DNA of 64,000 nucleotides, taken from NCBI RefSeq assembly GCF_900129325.1, contig NZ_FQUP01000005.1, forward strand, positions 164,953 to 228,952, read 5' to 3'. A program made the position numbers and the translations under genes. The notes beneath the pieces are model-generated. The model saw only the letters and a program-made list of their open reading frames with translations, was not told the DNA's origin and searched no databases. The DNA is from Kaistia soli DSM 19436 (lineage in GTDB: Bacteria; Pseudomonadota; Alphaproteobacteria; Rhizobiales; Kaistiaceae). Positions 44,970 to 54,518 of the stretch are shown one piece after another (positions within the stretch are counted from its first letter, which is position 1; every line of letters starts with the position of its first letter).

Positions 44970-45731
44970 TCAGCCAAGCTGCTCGGCCATGAACCCCTCG
45001 ATCATTCGTGCCGTCGCCGTTACGGCCGTATATATCTGGGGCTGCGTTTCCGTCGTCAGCGAGCGCGCCTCTATAATTACCGAGACAGACGCATTGATGC
45101 CAAGTTCGGCATTGCGCAGCGGAGCCGCGATGCCGATCAAGTCGCGGTCAACCTCGCTGCGCGTCTCGCAAAATCCAAACTTGCGGATGGCTGCGAACGA
45201 AGCGGCAAGCGCTTCACGCGTCTCCTCGCTCGCCTTATCGGCCAGAAGCGCCGTGATGTTGCGTTTCGGCAGCGAGGACAGCACCGCTTTGGACGTCGCG
45301 CCCCGAAGAAGCGGCATCGGGCGCCCCAATTCGTAACTCGTCTTGAAGGTCGCGGCAGGCATGCGGTGCTCGGCCACGCACATGACGGTCTTGCCATAGA
45401 GGCGGGCCAGAATGGCCGTACAAGCGACGCCAGCCTGCGTCGCCAATGGCTCCAGGAATTTTGTGCCCGATCGGATGAGGGGATCGGTCAGCACGATCCT
45501 GCGGTAATATTCGACAAATAGTGGCCCAAGCCGATAGTGCGATTCGACGGTGCTCTCGAGCATCTCGACGGCGACCATTTCGCGGACCAGCCGATAGAGC
45601 GTGCTGGCCGATGTCTCGAGTGCCTCCGACATCTCGGCTACGGTCAGAGACGGCCTGTTCTCGTCGAACAGCGCCAATATGCGCGTATATCGCGTGATCC
45701 CCATCATCGAGTCATCGCCCCGTAGCTGCAC
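44970..45731 (-). CDS. IclR-family transcriptional regulator
   Basis: A 253-residue IclR regulator: winged HTH near 12-60 (RILALFDENRPSLTVAEMSEALETSASTLYRLVREMV) and an IclR effector domain (GVACTAILARLYGKTVMCVAEHR, GRPMPLLRGATSKAVLSSLP, KFGFCETRSEVDRDLIGIAAPL). It is divergent from the extradiol dioxygenase gene, with a long dyad in the 259-bp region between, so a local aromatic-responsive regulator is likely. Confidence 0.9.
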   Translation of the reverse strand: MQLRGDDSMMGITRYTRILALFDENRPSLTVAEMSEALETSASTLYRLVREMVAVEMLESTVESHYRLGPLFVEYYRRIVLTDPLIRSGTKFLEPLATQAGVACTAILARLYGKTVMCVAEHRMPAATFKTSYELGRPMPLLRGATSKAVLSSLPKRNITALLADKASEETREALAASFAAIRKFGFCETRSEVDRDLIGIAAPLRNAELGINASVSVIIEARSLTTETQPQIYTAVTATARMIEGFMAEQLG

Positions 45732-45905
45732 CGCTCATCAATTTGTCGAATGACGGTATCCCATCCTCACACGATCTCGACAATTCCCGACAGGCGGCCG
45801 CGATGCCCCTGACGGGCGGGTAGAATTGCACGCCGCAGCTGCAAGGCCCCTGTCATCCCCAAAGCGTGAGGGCTCGGTACTCTATCCTCGTAGCTCTATG
45901 GACTT

Positions 45906-45926
45906 AATTACCGAATATCGATAATT
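45906..45926. promoter_or_regulatory. 21-bp dyad, candidate IclR operator
   Basis: AATTA-C-CGA-A-T-A-TCG-A-TAATT at 45906-45926: eight of ten base pairs across the centre are symmetric. It lies 64 bp before the dioxygenase start and 175 bp before the IclR gene. IclR proteins bind AT-rich palindromes of about this size. Confidence 0.55.
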
Positions 45927-45990
45927 ATGGCCATACAGTATGCAAATTTCTCTCATTAAGATAACTAGAATGGACGCGAAGAGGGCTCCC

Positions 45991-46842
45991 ATGTCGCACA
46001 ATCCCGTTCAGGCCGGTGCCTATCTGCATCACGTCGCGTTCGAGAGTTCGAACCCGAGGCGGCTCGCAGAATTCTATGCCGCCAATATGGACATGACATT
46101 GATCGAAGTCGGGCCCGCCGAATTCCGCTGCGAGGGACCCTTGCGCCGATTCGTTGCCGTGCAGGGCGAGGACAAGAAGCTCGCCTATGCAGGATTGGCC
46201 TGCCGGGACGCGGCGGTCCTCGCCGCTCTAAGGGCCCGAGCGGAGACGAACGGCATCGAGATTCTTCCCAGCATCTCGCCCTATTTTGGAGATGATGCCT
46301 TTGCGGTTCGCGACTATGACGGTCATCTTCTGTGTATCGGCGTGGCCATCGAGCGCACGGTTGCTTACAAGCCCGGGCATGAAGGACTGCACGCGCCGAC
46401 GCAGCATCTGACCTTCGCTACCCAGAACCTGCCGGGTTTCAAGGAGTTCTACGTCGATCGCATGGGCTTCTTCCTGTCGGATCGCGTTCTGCATGCTAAT
46501 GGCGATCTGGCGACCGTCTTCACGACTACTAACCATGAGCATCATACCATCGCCTGCTTCAAATCGAACCGGACCGGTGTCGATCATCACTCCTATGAGG
46601 CGGGCAGCTTCGAGACGATCAAGAAGTTCTGCGACCGGTTCGCCGCGAACGGTCAGCTGTTGAACTGGGGGCCGGGCCGTCATGGACCGGGAAATAATCT
46701 CTTCGTCTTCTACACGGACCCCGACGGAAACTGGATCGAAATCTCCGGAGAGCTCGAGACGATCTACGATCGCGAGGTGATCGACTGGCCGCAGGATCCG
46801 CGGACGCTGAACAAATGGGGGCCAGCCATCCTGAGGTCCTGA
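45991..46842 (+). CDS. Type I extradiol dioxygenase (catechol 2,3-dioxygenase-like)
   Basis: Two-domain VOC protein of 283 residues from the ATG at 45991 (GAGGG 6 nt upstream; in-frame ATGs at 45970 and 45940 are alternatives). The iron triad of type I extradiol enzymes is in place: His139 (TQHLTF), His199 or His200 (VDHHSYEA) and Glu250 (WIEISGE). The N-terminal module begins LHHVAFESSN. It would meta-cleave a catechol. It stands alone with an IclR gene, away from hydrolases and isomerases, so its pathway is not obvious; the FAH-family hydrolase at 25841 could act on such a product. Confidence 0.87.
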   Translation: MSHNPVQAGAYLHHVAFESSNPRRLAEFYAANMDMTLIEVGPAEFRCEGPLRRFVAVQGEDKKLAYAGLACRDAAVLAALRARAETNGIEILPSISPYFGDDAFAVRDYDGHLLCIGVAIERTVAYKPGHEGLHAPTQHLTFATQNLPGFKEFYVDRMGFFLSDRVLHANGDLATVFTTTNHEHHTIACFKSNRTGVDHHSYEAGSFETIKKFCDRFAANGQLLNWGPGRHGPGNNLFVFYTDPDGNWIEISGELETIYDREVIDWPQDPRTLNKWGPAILRS

Positions 46843-46973
46843 GCGACCGCAGCGATTCTGGCCCCATCGAGCGGCTCGACGACGGAAGTCTGAAGTCGGG
46901 CCGCGCTCTGCGCCGGTGAGGCGGTTTCCAGCTAGGGGGAGCGCGCCTGATCGGTCGTGCCTGCCACATGCCG

Positions 46974-47765
46974 CTATGGCTTGACCCAGGTCGCGCCAGA
47001 AAGGACGCCGCCGTCGACGACGATGGCCTGTCCGGTGATGTAGGACGAGGCAGCCGAACTCAGTAGCAGTGTGGCGCCGATCAACTCATCTGGATGAGCG
47101 AGCCGGCCCGCGGGGATGAAGCGGGCGAACCATTCGGCACGATATTCGTCGTCCCAGAGCGGGCGCGTGAACTCCGTCTTCACAAAGCCCGGCTCGATCG
47201 CATTGACCTGGATATTGTCGCCGACCCATTCGCGCGCCATCGCCTTGGTCAGCTGGCTGACGCCGGCCTTGGACGCGGCATAGACCGAGATCGTGTTGAA
47301 CGCATGTTTAGCGCTCAACGAACTGATATTGATGATCTTGCCGCCGCCCTGTGCGGCCATATGCGGCTGCGCGGCCTGGCTCAGGAAATAGATGCTGCGC
47401 AGATTGACGTCGATGATCGCGTCGAAATCTTCCGGCGTCACGTCGACGATCGGCTTGCGACGGTTCGTTCCAGCGCTATTCAAAAGGATGTCGAGCCGGC
47501 CGAGCTCGGCGTGGGCCTCGTCGACGAGCGTCCGGCAGGCTTTGGCGTCGGTCAAATCGGCCTTGAAGGTCAAGACCTTGCCGCCGGCGGCCTCGACTTC
47601 CTTGCGGGCCGATTCAAGCCGCGCGTCGTCGAAATCATGCAGGGCGACCGTTGCGCCGCTATCGGCCAGCGCCTTGGCGAGCACGCGCCCGATCGCGCCG
47701 CCGGCGCCGGTGACGAGTGCCGTCTTACCTTCAAGTGAAAAGAGCGTATCGACGATACGAGCCAT
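46974..47765 (-). CDS. SDR, gluconate 5-dehydrogenase-like
   Basis: Short-chain dehydrogenase of 263 residues: TGAGGAIG cofactor loop, DFDDARL (Asp, NAD preference), NSAGTNRRKP, ISSLSA, catalytic YAASK, and VVVDGGVLSG. The NRRKP and NPF/IEPGF features are those of aldonate dehydrogenases such as gluconate 5-dehydrogenase or 2-keto-3-deoxygluconate 5-dehydrogenase. It lies 85 nt after the aldo/keto reductase gene at the end of the apiose-type operon, so it may oxidise the aldonate made there. Confidence 0.87.
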   Translation of the reverse strand: MARIVDTLFSLEGKTALVTGAGGAIGRVLAKALADSGATVALHDFDDARLESARKEVEAAGGKVLTFKADLTDAKACRTLVDEAHAELGRLDILLNSAGTNRRKPIVDVTPEDFDAIIDVNLRSIYFLSQAAQPHMAAQGGGKIINISSLSAKHAFNTISVYAASKAGVSQLTKAMAREWVGDNIQVNAIEPGFVKTEFTRPLWDDEYRAEWFARFIPAGRLAHPDELIGATLLLSSAASSYITGQAIVVDGGVLSGATWVKP

Positions 47766-47850
47766 GAGTTTTGCTCCGACGAGGACGATTCAAGATGTTT
47801 GGGGGACCGAGAAACGGTCTGGCGAAAGTTCGGATTTCGTGCTGGGCGGC

Positions 47851-48897
47851 TCAGACCGCTGCGTGGGCGGGCGCCGCGGGTAGCGGGATGTCTTCCGCGA
47901 TGAGGTTCTCGGCGCGCAGTTCCTGCCAGAAGTCGTCCGGGATCAGATGCCGGACGTGCTGGACATTCTCGATGATCTCGCGTGTGCTCGAAGGGCCATT
48001 CAGTACGCTCGCCACCGCCTTGAAACCGAATGGAAACTGGAGAGCCGCAGCCGCGAGCGGCACGCCATGGCGGCTGGCCACCGCCTCGAGCCGGGTTACG
48101 CGCTCGATCACGGAGGCAGGGGCTGCCGCATATTCGTAGCGCGCAGCGCCGGAGACGCCGGTCGCCAGAATGCCGGAGTTGAACGCCCCGCCAATGACGA
48201 TGCCGGCGCCCTCACGCTCGGCCCGCAGCAATTCGTCGGCATAGATTGTCTGTTCCAGCAGCGTATAGCGCGAGGCAACCAGGAAGGCGTCGAGCGGGTA
48301 GCGGTCGAGCAAGCGGTTGATCATGCCGCGTTCGTTGATGCCGGCGCCGATGGCGCCGATCTCGCCGGAAGCCTTCAACTCGTCGAGTGCGCGGAAGCCG
48401 CCCTTTTCGAGTTCTCCGAGCCGGGCCAACAGGTCGGTCTCGTCAGGGAAATAGCCGGTGTCGAGATCGTGGATATAGAGGATGTCGACCTTGTTGATCC
48501 CGAGCCGCTGCAGGCTGTCCTCATAGGACCGCAGGATTCCGTCGTAGCTGTAGTCATGCACATGATCGAAGGCGAGGCCGCCCTTCCACTTCGAACCGTC
48601 GAAGCTTGCGCGGTCACGTGGGCGGAAGAGCCGGCGTCCGACCTTTGTCGAAAGCACGAAGTCTTCGCGCGGCCGGCGATAGAGCGCTCGTCCGGTGCGA
48701 TGCTCGCCTTGGCCAAGGCCGTACCAGGGTGCGGTGTCGTAAAAGCGGATGCCGTTCTCCCACGCGGCTTCCAGGGTGGCGCTGGCATCCGCTTCCGGAA
48801 TGGCTTCGAAGAGATCGCCGAGCGGGCAGGTGCCGACACCGAAGACGGGCAGGCGGAGGTTGGTCGAGCCAAGCTGGCGGGTTGGGAAAAGGGTCAT
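47851..48897 (-). CDS. Aldo/keto reductase, L-fucose/D-threo-aldose dehydrogenase-like
   Basis: AKR of 348 residues from the ATG at 48897 (upstream frame is inside the neighbouring gene). Catalytic tetrad visible: Asp54 and Tyr59 (FYDTAPWYG), Lys85 (STKVGR), His143 (YIHDLD). The GTCPLG, LSTKVGRRLFRP and HDLDTGYFP segments recall D-threo-aldose 1-dehydrogenases, which oxidise aldoses to lactones. ATGA overlap with the Gfo/Idh/MocA gene. It could be a second sugar dehydrogenase feeding the lactonase. Confidence 0.87.
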   Translation of the reverse strand: MTLFPTRQLGSTNLRLPVFGVGTCPLGDLFEAIPEADASATLEAAWENGIRFYDTAPWYGLGQGEHRTGRALYRRPREDFVLSTKVGRRLFRPRDRASFDGSKWKGGLAFDHVHDYSYDGILRSYEDSLQRLGINKVDILYIHDLDTGYFPDETDLLARLGELEKGGFRALDELKASGEIGAIGAGINERGMINRLLDRYPLDAFLVASRYTLLEQTIYADELLRAEREGAGIVIGGAFNSGILATGVSGAARYEYAAAPASVIERVTRLEAVASRHGVPLAAAALQFPFGFKAVASVLNGPSSTREIIENVQHVRHLIPDDFWQELRAENLIAEDIPLPAAPAHAAV

Positions 48898-49940
48898 GCT
48901 GGCTCTCGCGGAAACCGGTCGGGATGAATAAGCGCGCCGCTGGCTGCCGAGAGATAGGCCGCCTCGAGCAGTGCATAGGTCGCAAGGCTGTCGCGACCGG
49001 AGGTCGCCGGCTCGATGCCGCGCCGTAGGCTGTCGATGAAATGGCGCTGGGTATGGACGACGCTGTCCTGGATCTGGGTCCAAGGCTCGCTGGTCCAGCC
49101 GCGACAGTCGTGAGGAACGGCGATGGTCCGGGTCGCGCCATTCGCATGCAGGGTCAGGGTTCCGCCGGCGCCGATGATCAGTGTGCCGTCGGTTCCCTCG
49201 ATCTCGCCGAGGGTCTGCGGGAACGGATCTGGATCGCGCTTGGTGGCGTAGCTGAAGTCGAGGATCGAGGTCGCGCCATTGTCGTGACCGAGCAGGACGA
49301 TGGCAGCGTCCTCGCCGGCGATGCCCGTCTTGATCTGTTGCGTCCGGCAGAAAACGCTGTTCGCCTCGCCGAACAGGAAACGCGCCAGATCGAGGAGATG
49401 GACACCAACATCCATGATGATGAAGCGTTTGACGTGAACCAGGTAGGGCTGGTTGGCATAGACGTTGATGCCGGTGCGCCAGGACAGGCGACCAAAGGTC
49501 AGTCGGCCAAGTTCGCCGCTGTCGACAATGTCGCGAACCTTGCGGAAGAGGTTCTGAAACCGAAAATCCTCATGGATCATCAACGTTACATTGGCGGCCT
49601 CGGCCGCGGCGACGATGCGCTTGCAGGCATCGAGATCCGGCGCGAAAGGCTTCTGCAGGATCACCGGCACACCATGTGCAAAGGCCAACCCGGCCAGCGG
49701 CTCATGCATTTCCATCGTCGTGGGGATGTCGACGAAGTCGAGTACCTCGGTCTCGAACAAGGCCTGGGCGCTGGTATAGACGCGTGCGATCCCGAATATT
49801 TCCGCCGCCGCCTTGGCCTTGGCGTCATCGAGATCACACACGGCGACGATCTCGACATCGTCGAACTCCGCCCAGCCATGCAGGTGGTTCTGCGCAAAGA
49901 AGCCGCAGCCGATGACGGCGCCTTTCAAGCGTGTCGTCAT
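48894..49940 (-). CDS. apsD: Gfo/Idh/MocA oxidoreductase, probable D-apiose dehydrogenase
   Basis: Gfo/Idh/MocA protein of 348 residues: N-terminal Rossmann start GAVIGCGFFAQNHLHGW, catalytic Lys97 in a QKP variant of the EKP motif, and DVGVHLLDLARFLFG with Asp177/His181. The GCGFFAQNHLHAW-type opening is what I recall of ApsD, which oxidises D-apiose to apionolactone. The next gene upstream in the operon has the size and three-part layout of D-apionate lactonase, which would open that lactone. Four-nt overlaps on both sides. Family certain; the apiose assignment is a recalled-similarity inference. Confidence 0.75.
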   Translation of the reverse strand: MTTRLKGAVIGCGFFAQNHLHGWAEFDDVEIVAVCDLDDAKAKAAAEIFGIARVYTSAQALFETEVLDFVDIPTTMEMHEPLAGLAFAHGVPVILQKPFAPDLDACKRIVAAAEAANVTLMIHEDFRFQNLFRKVRDIVDSGELGRLTFGRLSWRTGINVYANQPYLVHVKRFIIMDVGVHLLDLARFLFGEANSVFCRTQQIKTGIAGEDAAIVLLGHDNGATSILDFSYATKRDPDPFPQTLGEIEGTDGTLIIGAGGTLTLHANGATRTIAVPHDCRGWTSEPWTQIQDSVVHTQRHFIDSLRRGIEPATSGRDSLATYALLEAAYLSAASGALIHPDRFPREPA

Positions 49941-51904
49941 GGTGTCTCGCCCTCGAAAATCATGGCAACGGCGTAGGCGTCGAGCTCCAGTGTTCCACTT
50001 GCAGAAAGCGCGTTCGTGCCGCTGCGGAACGCCTCTGGTCGTGTCGCCGCGTTTTCGAAATGCGCGGCGTCGAGCGTGCGAACCCCAGCCGCGCCGAGGC
50101 CTGTCAGTCTCACCGTGACTGCACGCTCCGAGAGGTTCGCGAGCAGGAGTTGCCGATTGCCATTCAAGATCCAGCCGAGCGCCGCGATGGAGGGATGCGA
50201 GACGTCAACTGCCAGCCGCTCTTTGCCGGCGGCAGCGGCGAGATCGGCGACGACATGGAACAGCGGATAGACGCCCGTCTCCGCCGCACCGTCCCACCAT
50301 GGGCGGGCATAGGCTTGCGGGGTCGATACCAGTCCGAATGGGCCCACCGGCGCGCCGAGAGCGAGCGTATCGATGCCAAACGCTGCAACGGTAGCGGCGT
50401 AGCCGACATGCCAGGCGGCACCCAAGAGGGCGCGCTGGCGCGGATCGGCATCGGCAAGGCCGACGCGGCGATTCTGCGGATTGGGTGTCGGTCCGGGTCC
50501 ATATGGGTTGAGCCGTGCGCCGATGCCGATCGGGCCGATATGATGCGGCGCGTCGCCAGCGATCTGCCCTGCCGAACGGAGGATATGCGGCAGCGACTGC
50601 AGCGTTTCGATCACGGAGAGATCATCCGCAGCATGGACGGTCGGCGCCGTCGCATGCGTGATGAAATCGAACGTGCCCGGAGGTGGGCGCTTGCGATTGA
50701 GCTCCGTGAAGAAGGCCGGCGAGCCCCCGCCAGCCGGGATGCCCGGAAAGGACTCGCGAACTGCCTGATGGATCGCCGGCTCGTTTGGCGCGGGTGGGCG
50801 CGCCTCGCCGGGCTGAAACGACGCCTCGTCGACTTTCGGGAACACCGCGACCGACAGCGGGGTGATGCCAACTCCAGCGAGGAGCCGTGCTGCCGCGGCC
50901 ACCTCCGGGCGCGGATCGGCTTCGGCAGTGATGAGAAGCTCGAACGAGACAGGAAGGTCCGCCGCGCTAGCCAGTTTGCCCGCCGCCTCGATATCATCAG
51001 GTACGTCACCTGCCGCCGGGTCGTAGCGGAGCAGCAGGCGCGCGCCCGCAAGCAGCGCGAGTTGCGGGGCGGCGGCCAGCGATTCCGCAGCAAGACGGGC
51101 TGGCAGACCGACGGCGATGCGGGGCAGGGGCACGCCCGTTGGCGCGCCGACAGCGACTTCGGCGACTGCTGCGTCGTCCGCCGCGCCGGAAACCGCTGAG
51201 CGCTCGACATCATCCTTGATCGTGATCGTCACGGATTGCCGTGTCGGCGTACCCGCCTCGAGCCGGTAGGGATAGGGAAGGCCGATCGGACGGCTATAGG
51301 TCTTGAACGAGGCATCGGACCAGTTGCGCTGGTCTTCCATTTCGAAGACATCGCCCGCGAAACGGACTTCGACCGAGAGTCCAGGCTCCGGGGAATGCGT
51401 GATGGCGCGGATGTCGAGCAGCGGCTGGCCGGGGCTGATGGCTTCCGGCATGACAAATTCTTCCCGCCCGCCCGATGCATGCTCGACCGCAAGGCGCTGG
51501 CCGACGACGCCATCAAGGGGATGCAGCACGACGAATCCGGTGCGGTTCGTCTCGAAATCCGTCGCGGGCAGGATGGTTGCGGTGGCTTCGAGCGTTCCGT
51601 TGGTCGATGCCGCAAAGCGGATCCTGGCCGAGAGGACCGAACTGCCGTTGCGGTAATGTGCTGCGCATTCCAGCGCGAAGAAATCGTCGTCCTGCTCGAT
51701 CGTGAGGTCGGAGATTTCAGCGTCAGGCGTTCCCCATCCTGGCGTGCGGACCAGAAACGAAAGACCGCGCAGGATTTCACGGCTGTGCCAGCGAACCCAG
51801 CGCAGGGCGCCGCGATCATAGCTGGCCGAGAGCGGGCCGGCGGCGAGGGGCTGGACCGGCGGCTCAACGCTCGCCGTTCCGGTCAGAAAGATGGCGCGGC
51901 TCAT
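49937..51904 (-). CDS. apnL: Probable D-apionate lactonase
   Basis: A 655-residue cytosolic protein with no signal peptide or membrane segment. Apparent layout: N-terminal beta-rich domain (about 1-240, RWHSREILRGLSFLVR, FVVLHPLDGVVG), central TIM-barrel-like domain (about 255-560, PLRIAVGLPARLAAE... FFTELNRKRPP, FDFITHATAPTVHAADD), and C-terminal beta domain (about 575-655, LLLANLSERAVTVRLTG). This three-part form and size match the D-apionate lactonase (ApnL) family, not common lactonases. It lies between the ApsD-like gene and a ribose-type permease gene with 4-nt overlaps at both ends. Assignment is from memory of the family; a glycosidase-like function is the main alternative. Confidence 0.7.
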   Translation of the reverse strand: MSRAIFLTGTASVEPPVQPLAAGPLSASYDRGALRWVRWHSREILRGLSFLVRTPGWGTPDAEISDLTIEQDDDFFALECAAHYRNGSSVLSARIRFAASTNGTLEATATILPATDFETNRTGFVVLHPLDGVVGQRLAVEHASGGREEFVMPEAISPGQPLLDIRAITHSPEPGLSVEVRFAGDVFEMEDQRNWSDASFKTYSRPIGLPYPYRLEAGTPTRQSVTITIKDDVERSAVSGAADDAAVAEVAVGAPTGVPLPRIAVGLPARLAAESLAAAPQLALLAGARLLLRYDPAAGDVPDDIEAAGKLASAADLPVSFELLITAEADPRPEVAAAARLLAGVGITPLSVAVFPKVDEASFQPGEARPPAPNEPAIHQAVRESFPGIPAGGGSPAFFTELNRKRPPPGTFDFITHATAPTVHAADDLSVIETLQSLPHILRSAGQIAGDAPHHIGPIGIGARLNPYGPGPTPNPQNRRVGLADADPRQRALLGAAWHVGYAATVAAFGIDTLALGAPVGPFGLVSTPQAYARPWWDGAAETGVYPLFHVVADLAAAAGKERLAVDVSHPSIAALGWILNGNRQLLLANLSERAVTVRLTGLGAAGVRTLDAAHFENAATRPEAFRSGTNALSASGTLELDAYAVAMIFEGETP

Positions 51905-52920
51905 CGCTTGTACTTCTTGATGAGGATATCAAACGTGACCGCACCGATGATGATCGCGCCGATGAGCAACTGCTGCACATAGGGCGAGACATTGAGGATC
52001 ACGAGACCGTTCAGGAGGACACCGATCAGCAACGTGCCGATCACGGTGCCGGCAATGTTGCCGGTGCCGCCATAGAGGCTGGTGCCGCCGATGACGACAG
52101 CGGCGATCACGTTGAGTTCGTACTGGCTGCCAGCAACCGCCTCGGCTGAATTGAGCCGCGAGGCGAGGAGGAAGCCGCCGAGGCCGGAGCAGAGGCCGGT
52201 CAGCGCATAGACGCTGATCAGCGTGCGGTTGACGTTTAGGCCGCAGAGCCGGGCCGCCTCGGGGTTGGAGCCGATGGCGTAGACGGAGCGGCCATAGCGC
52301 GTGGAATGCAGCACCACCCCCGCGATGACGACGACCACGAGAAAGACGATGACGGGAACAGGGACCGCGCCAACCATGCCGCGTCCAAACCAGCCAAAGT
52401 TTTCGTCAAAGCCGCTGATCGGGCCGCCATTGCCAATGATCAGGGCGAGGCCGCGAAAGATCGTCATGCCGCCAAGCGTCACGACGAAGGCCGGAACGGT
52501 GAATTTGGCGACAAAGACACCTTGCAGCGCGCCGGCAATGCCGCCGACGAGGATCGCGGCCAATGCCGCCCAGTACCACGCGAGGCCAATGCCTCCCGAC
52601 GTCAGTTCGAAGCGGCCGGTGACCCCGCCCTTGGCCACCACCGCCGCGACGAGGCCGGTCAGTGCGATCAATGCGCCGATCGAAAGGTCAATGCCGCGCG
52701 TCAGGATGACGAAGGTCATCCCGACCGCGACGATGCCGAAGATGGAAACCTGGCGCAGGACGTTGAAGAGGTTGAGAGACGACAGGAACCGCGGTGCCAG
52801 GAAGGTGAACAGCGCCATCAGCAGCAGGAGAAAGATCAGCGGCGCAAAGCGCGCGAGAAACGCGAGTGCGTTTGTCGGCGGCCGGGGGCGCACCAGGGAG
52901 GTCGGGGAGGCGAGGGACAT
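51901..52920 (-). CDS. Ribose-type (CUT2) ABC transporter permease
   Basis: Permease of 339 residues in the RbsC family: about ten hydrophobic segments, NVLRQVSIFGIVAVGMTFVILTRGIDLSIGAL near the start, YAIGSNPEAARLCGLNV coupling loop, and VIGGTSLYGGTGNIAGTVIGTLLIGVL. Stop overlaps the apnL-like start by 4 nt. Imports a monosaccharide; apiose is the natural guess from context. Confidence 0.92.
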   Translation of the reverse strand: MSLASPTSLVRPRPPTNALAFLARFAPLIFLLLLMALFTFLAPRFLSSLNLFNVLRQVSIFGIVAVGMTFVILTRGIDLSIGALIALTGLVAAVVAKGGVTGRFELTSGGIGLAWYWAALAAILVGGIAGALQGVFVAKFTVPAFVVTLGGMTIFRGLALIIGNGGPISGFDENFGWFGRGMVGAVPVPVIVFLVVVVIAGVVLHSTRYGRSVYAIGSNPEAARLCGLNVNRTLISVYALTGLCSGLGGFLLASRLNSAEAVAGSQYELNVIAAVVIGGTSLYGGTGNIAGTVIGTLLIGVLLNGLVILNVSPYVQQLLIGAIIIGAVTFDILIKKYKR

Positions 52921-52940
52921 GGTTTCAACCGTTGTGGGTA

Positions 52941-54518
52941 TCAGGCGGCCGCCTTGGGGAGCGTCATCAGACGCATCAGGCTCTCTTCGTCGGCCTCGCG
53001 ACCGGCGAGTTCGCCTGTCAGACGGCCGCTGCGGATGGTCAGAATGCGGTCGCTGAGCGCGAGAATTTCCGGCAGGTCGGACGAGATCAGCAGGATGGCG
53101 ACGCCATCAGCGGCGAGCTCGCGCAAAAGGTGGTGCAAATCCAACTTTGCGCCAATGTCCACCCCGCGCGTCGGCTCGTCGACGATCAACAGACGGGGCT
53201 TCAGCACCAGCCAGCGCGCGAGAATGACCTTCTGCTGATTGCCGCCTGAGAGTGTAGCGATCGGCGCATCGGCGCCTGCCGCGCGCAACTTCAGCCGATC
53301 GCGAAACTGCTGGAGGGCCAGTCTCTCGGCCTTGCGGCGGAGGAAACCGAATGGGCCGGGACGAACGCTACCGACGGCGGCGAAGTTTTCGCTGATCGGT
53401 AGCGAGGGAAAGAGCGACTGATGCTTGCGGTCTTCTGGTACAAGCGCGACGCCCGCCGCGATGGCATCCCCCGGCCCGCTGGGCCGGAACGGATGGCCAT
53501 TCAAGCGAATTGAGCCGCTGCCGATCGGATCTGCCCCGAAGATCAGGCGCGCGATCTCGGTGCGGCCGGCGCCGACGAGGCCGGCCAGGCCGACAATCTC
53601 GCCGGAGCGGACCGCAAAGCTGATGCTCTCAACAAAGGCCGAACGGGCCGAGCGGGGCCTGCTCGACAGATTATCAACCTCGAGCACGATTGCTCCCGGC
53701 GTCGAGATCGCGTGATGCCGGCCCTCTTCAAGCAGGTCGCGGCCCACCATCCAGCGCACAAGATCGTCAATGGAGGCATCTGCGATCTCCCCTCGCGCTA
53801 CAACAGCGCCGTCACGCAGCACGGTGAAGCTATCGGAAAGCTCCTTGACCTCTTCAAGCCGGTGACTGACGAAGAGGATCGCGACGCCCTCGGCCGTCAG
53901 CGAGCGGATGACCGATTTGAGGCGGCCCACTTCCCGCGGCGTCAACGACGCAGTCGGTTCGTCCATGATGATCAGACGGGATTTCAGGGTCAGCGCGCGT
54001 CCGATCTCGACGAGCTGCTGCTCGGCAATGCTCAGATCCGCAACGCGTCGCCCCGGAGCGATATCGGCTCCGAGCTGCTGCATCACAGCCTCGGTCTTGG
54101 CAGCGATGCCGCGCCAGTCAACCAGGCCGATGCGGTTGACCGGCAAGCGGCCCGCGAAGAGTGTCTCAGCCACAGTCAGAGTCGGAAACAGACTGAATTC
54201 CTGGTGGATGGTCGAGATACCGCGCCGCTGTGCGTCGGTCGGTCCGGAGAACGCGACCACTTGTCCGTCGATGCGGAGCGTGCCGCCATCCGGCTGATGA
54301 ATGCCACTGAGGAGATTGATCAGCGTCGACTTGCCGGCGCCGTTCTCGCCAAGAAGCGCATGCACCTTGCCAGCTGTGAGCGACAGCGAAACTCCGTCGA
54401 GAACGGTCACTCCGAAAAAATTCTTCGTAAGATCGTGGACGCCCAGAAACGCCTCATCGGGTGGCGCAACGCCACCCGATGAAACCGCGCCTCTGGCATT
54501 GCTGCCGGATCCGATCAT
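52941..54518 (-). CDS. Ribose-type (CUT2) ABC transporter ATPase, two-domain
   Basis: RbsA/MglA-type ATPase of 525 residues with duplicated ABC domains. Domain 1: Walker A GENGAGKSTL, signature LSIAEQQLVEIGRAL, Walker B LIIMDEPTASL. Domain 2: degenerate Walker A (GLVGAGRTEIARL), signature LSGGNQQKVILARWL, Walker B LLIVDEPTRGVDIG, all usual for the family. Twenty nt before the permease gene; 4-nt overlap with the binding-protein gene. Confidence 0.94.
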   Translation of the reverse strand: MIGSGSNARGAVSSGGVAPPDEAFLGVHDLTKNFFGVTVLDGVSLSLTAGKVHALLGENGAGKSTLINLLSGIHQPDGGTLRIDGQVVAFSGPTDAQRRGISTIHQEFSLFPTLTVAETLFAGRLPVNRIGLVDWRGIAAKTEAVMQQLGADIAPGRRVADLSIAEQQLVEIGRALTLKSRLIIMDEPTASLTPREVGRLKSVIRSLTAEGVAILFVSHRLEEVKELSDSFTVLRDGAVVARGEIADASIDDLVRWMVGRDLLEEGRHHAISTPGAIVLEVDNLSSRPRSARSAFVESISFAVRSGEIVGLAGLVGAGRTEIARLIFGADPIGSGSIRLNGHPFRPSGPGDAIAAGVALVPEDRKHQSLFPSLPISENFAAVGSVRPGPFGFLRRKAERLALQQFRDRLKLRAAGADAPIATLSGGNQQKVILARWLVLKPRLLIVDEPTRGVDIGAKLDLHHLLRELAADGVAILLISSDLPEILALSDRILTIRSGRLTGELAGREADEESLMRLMTLPKAAA

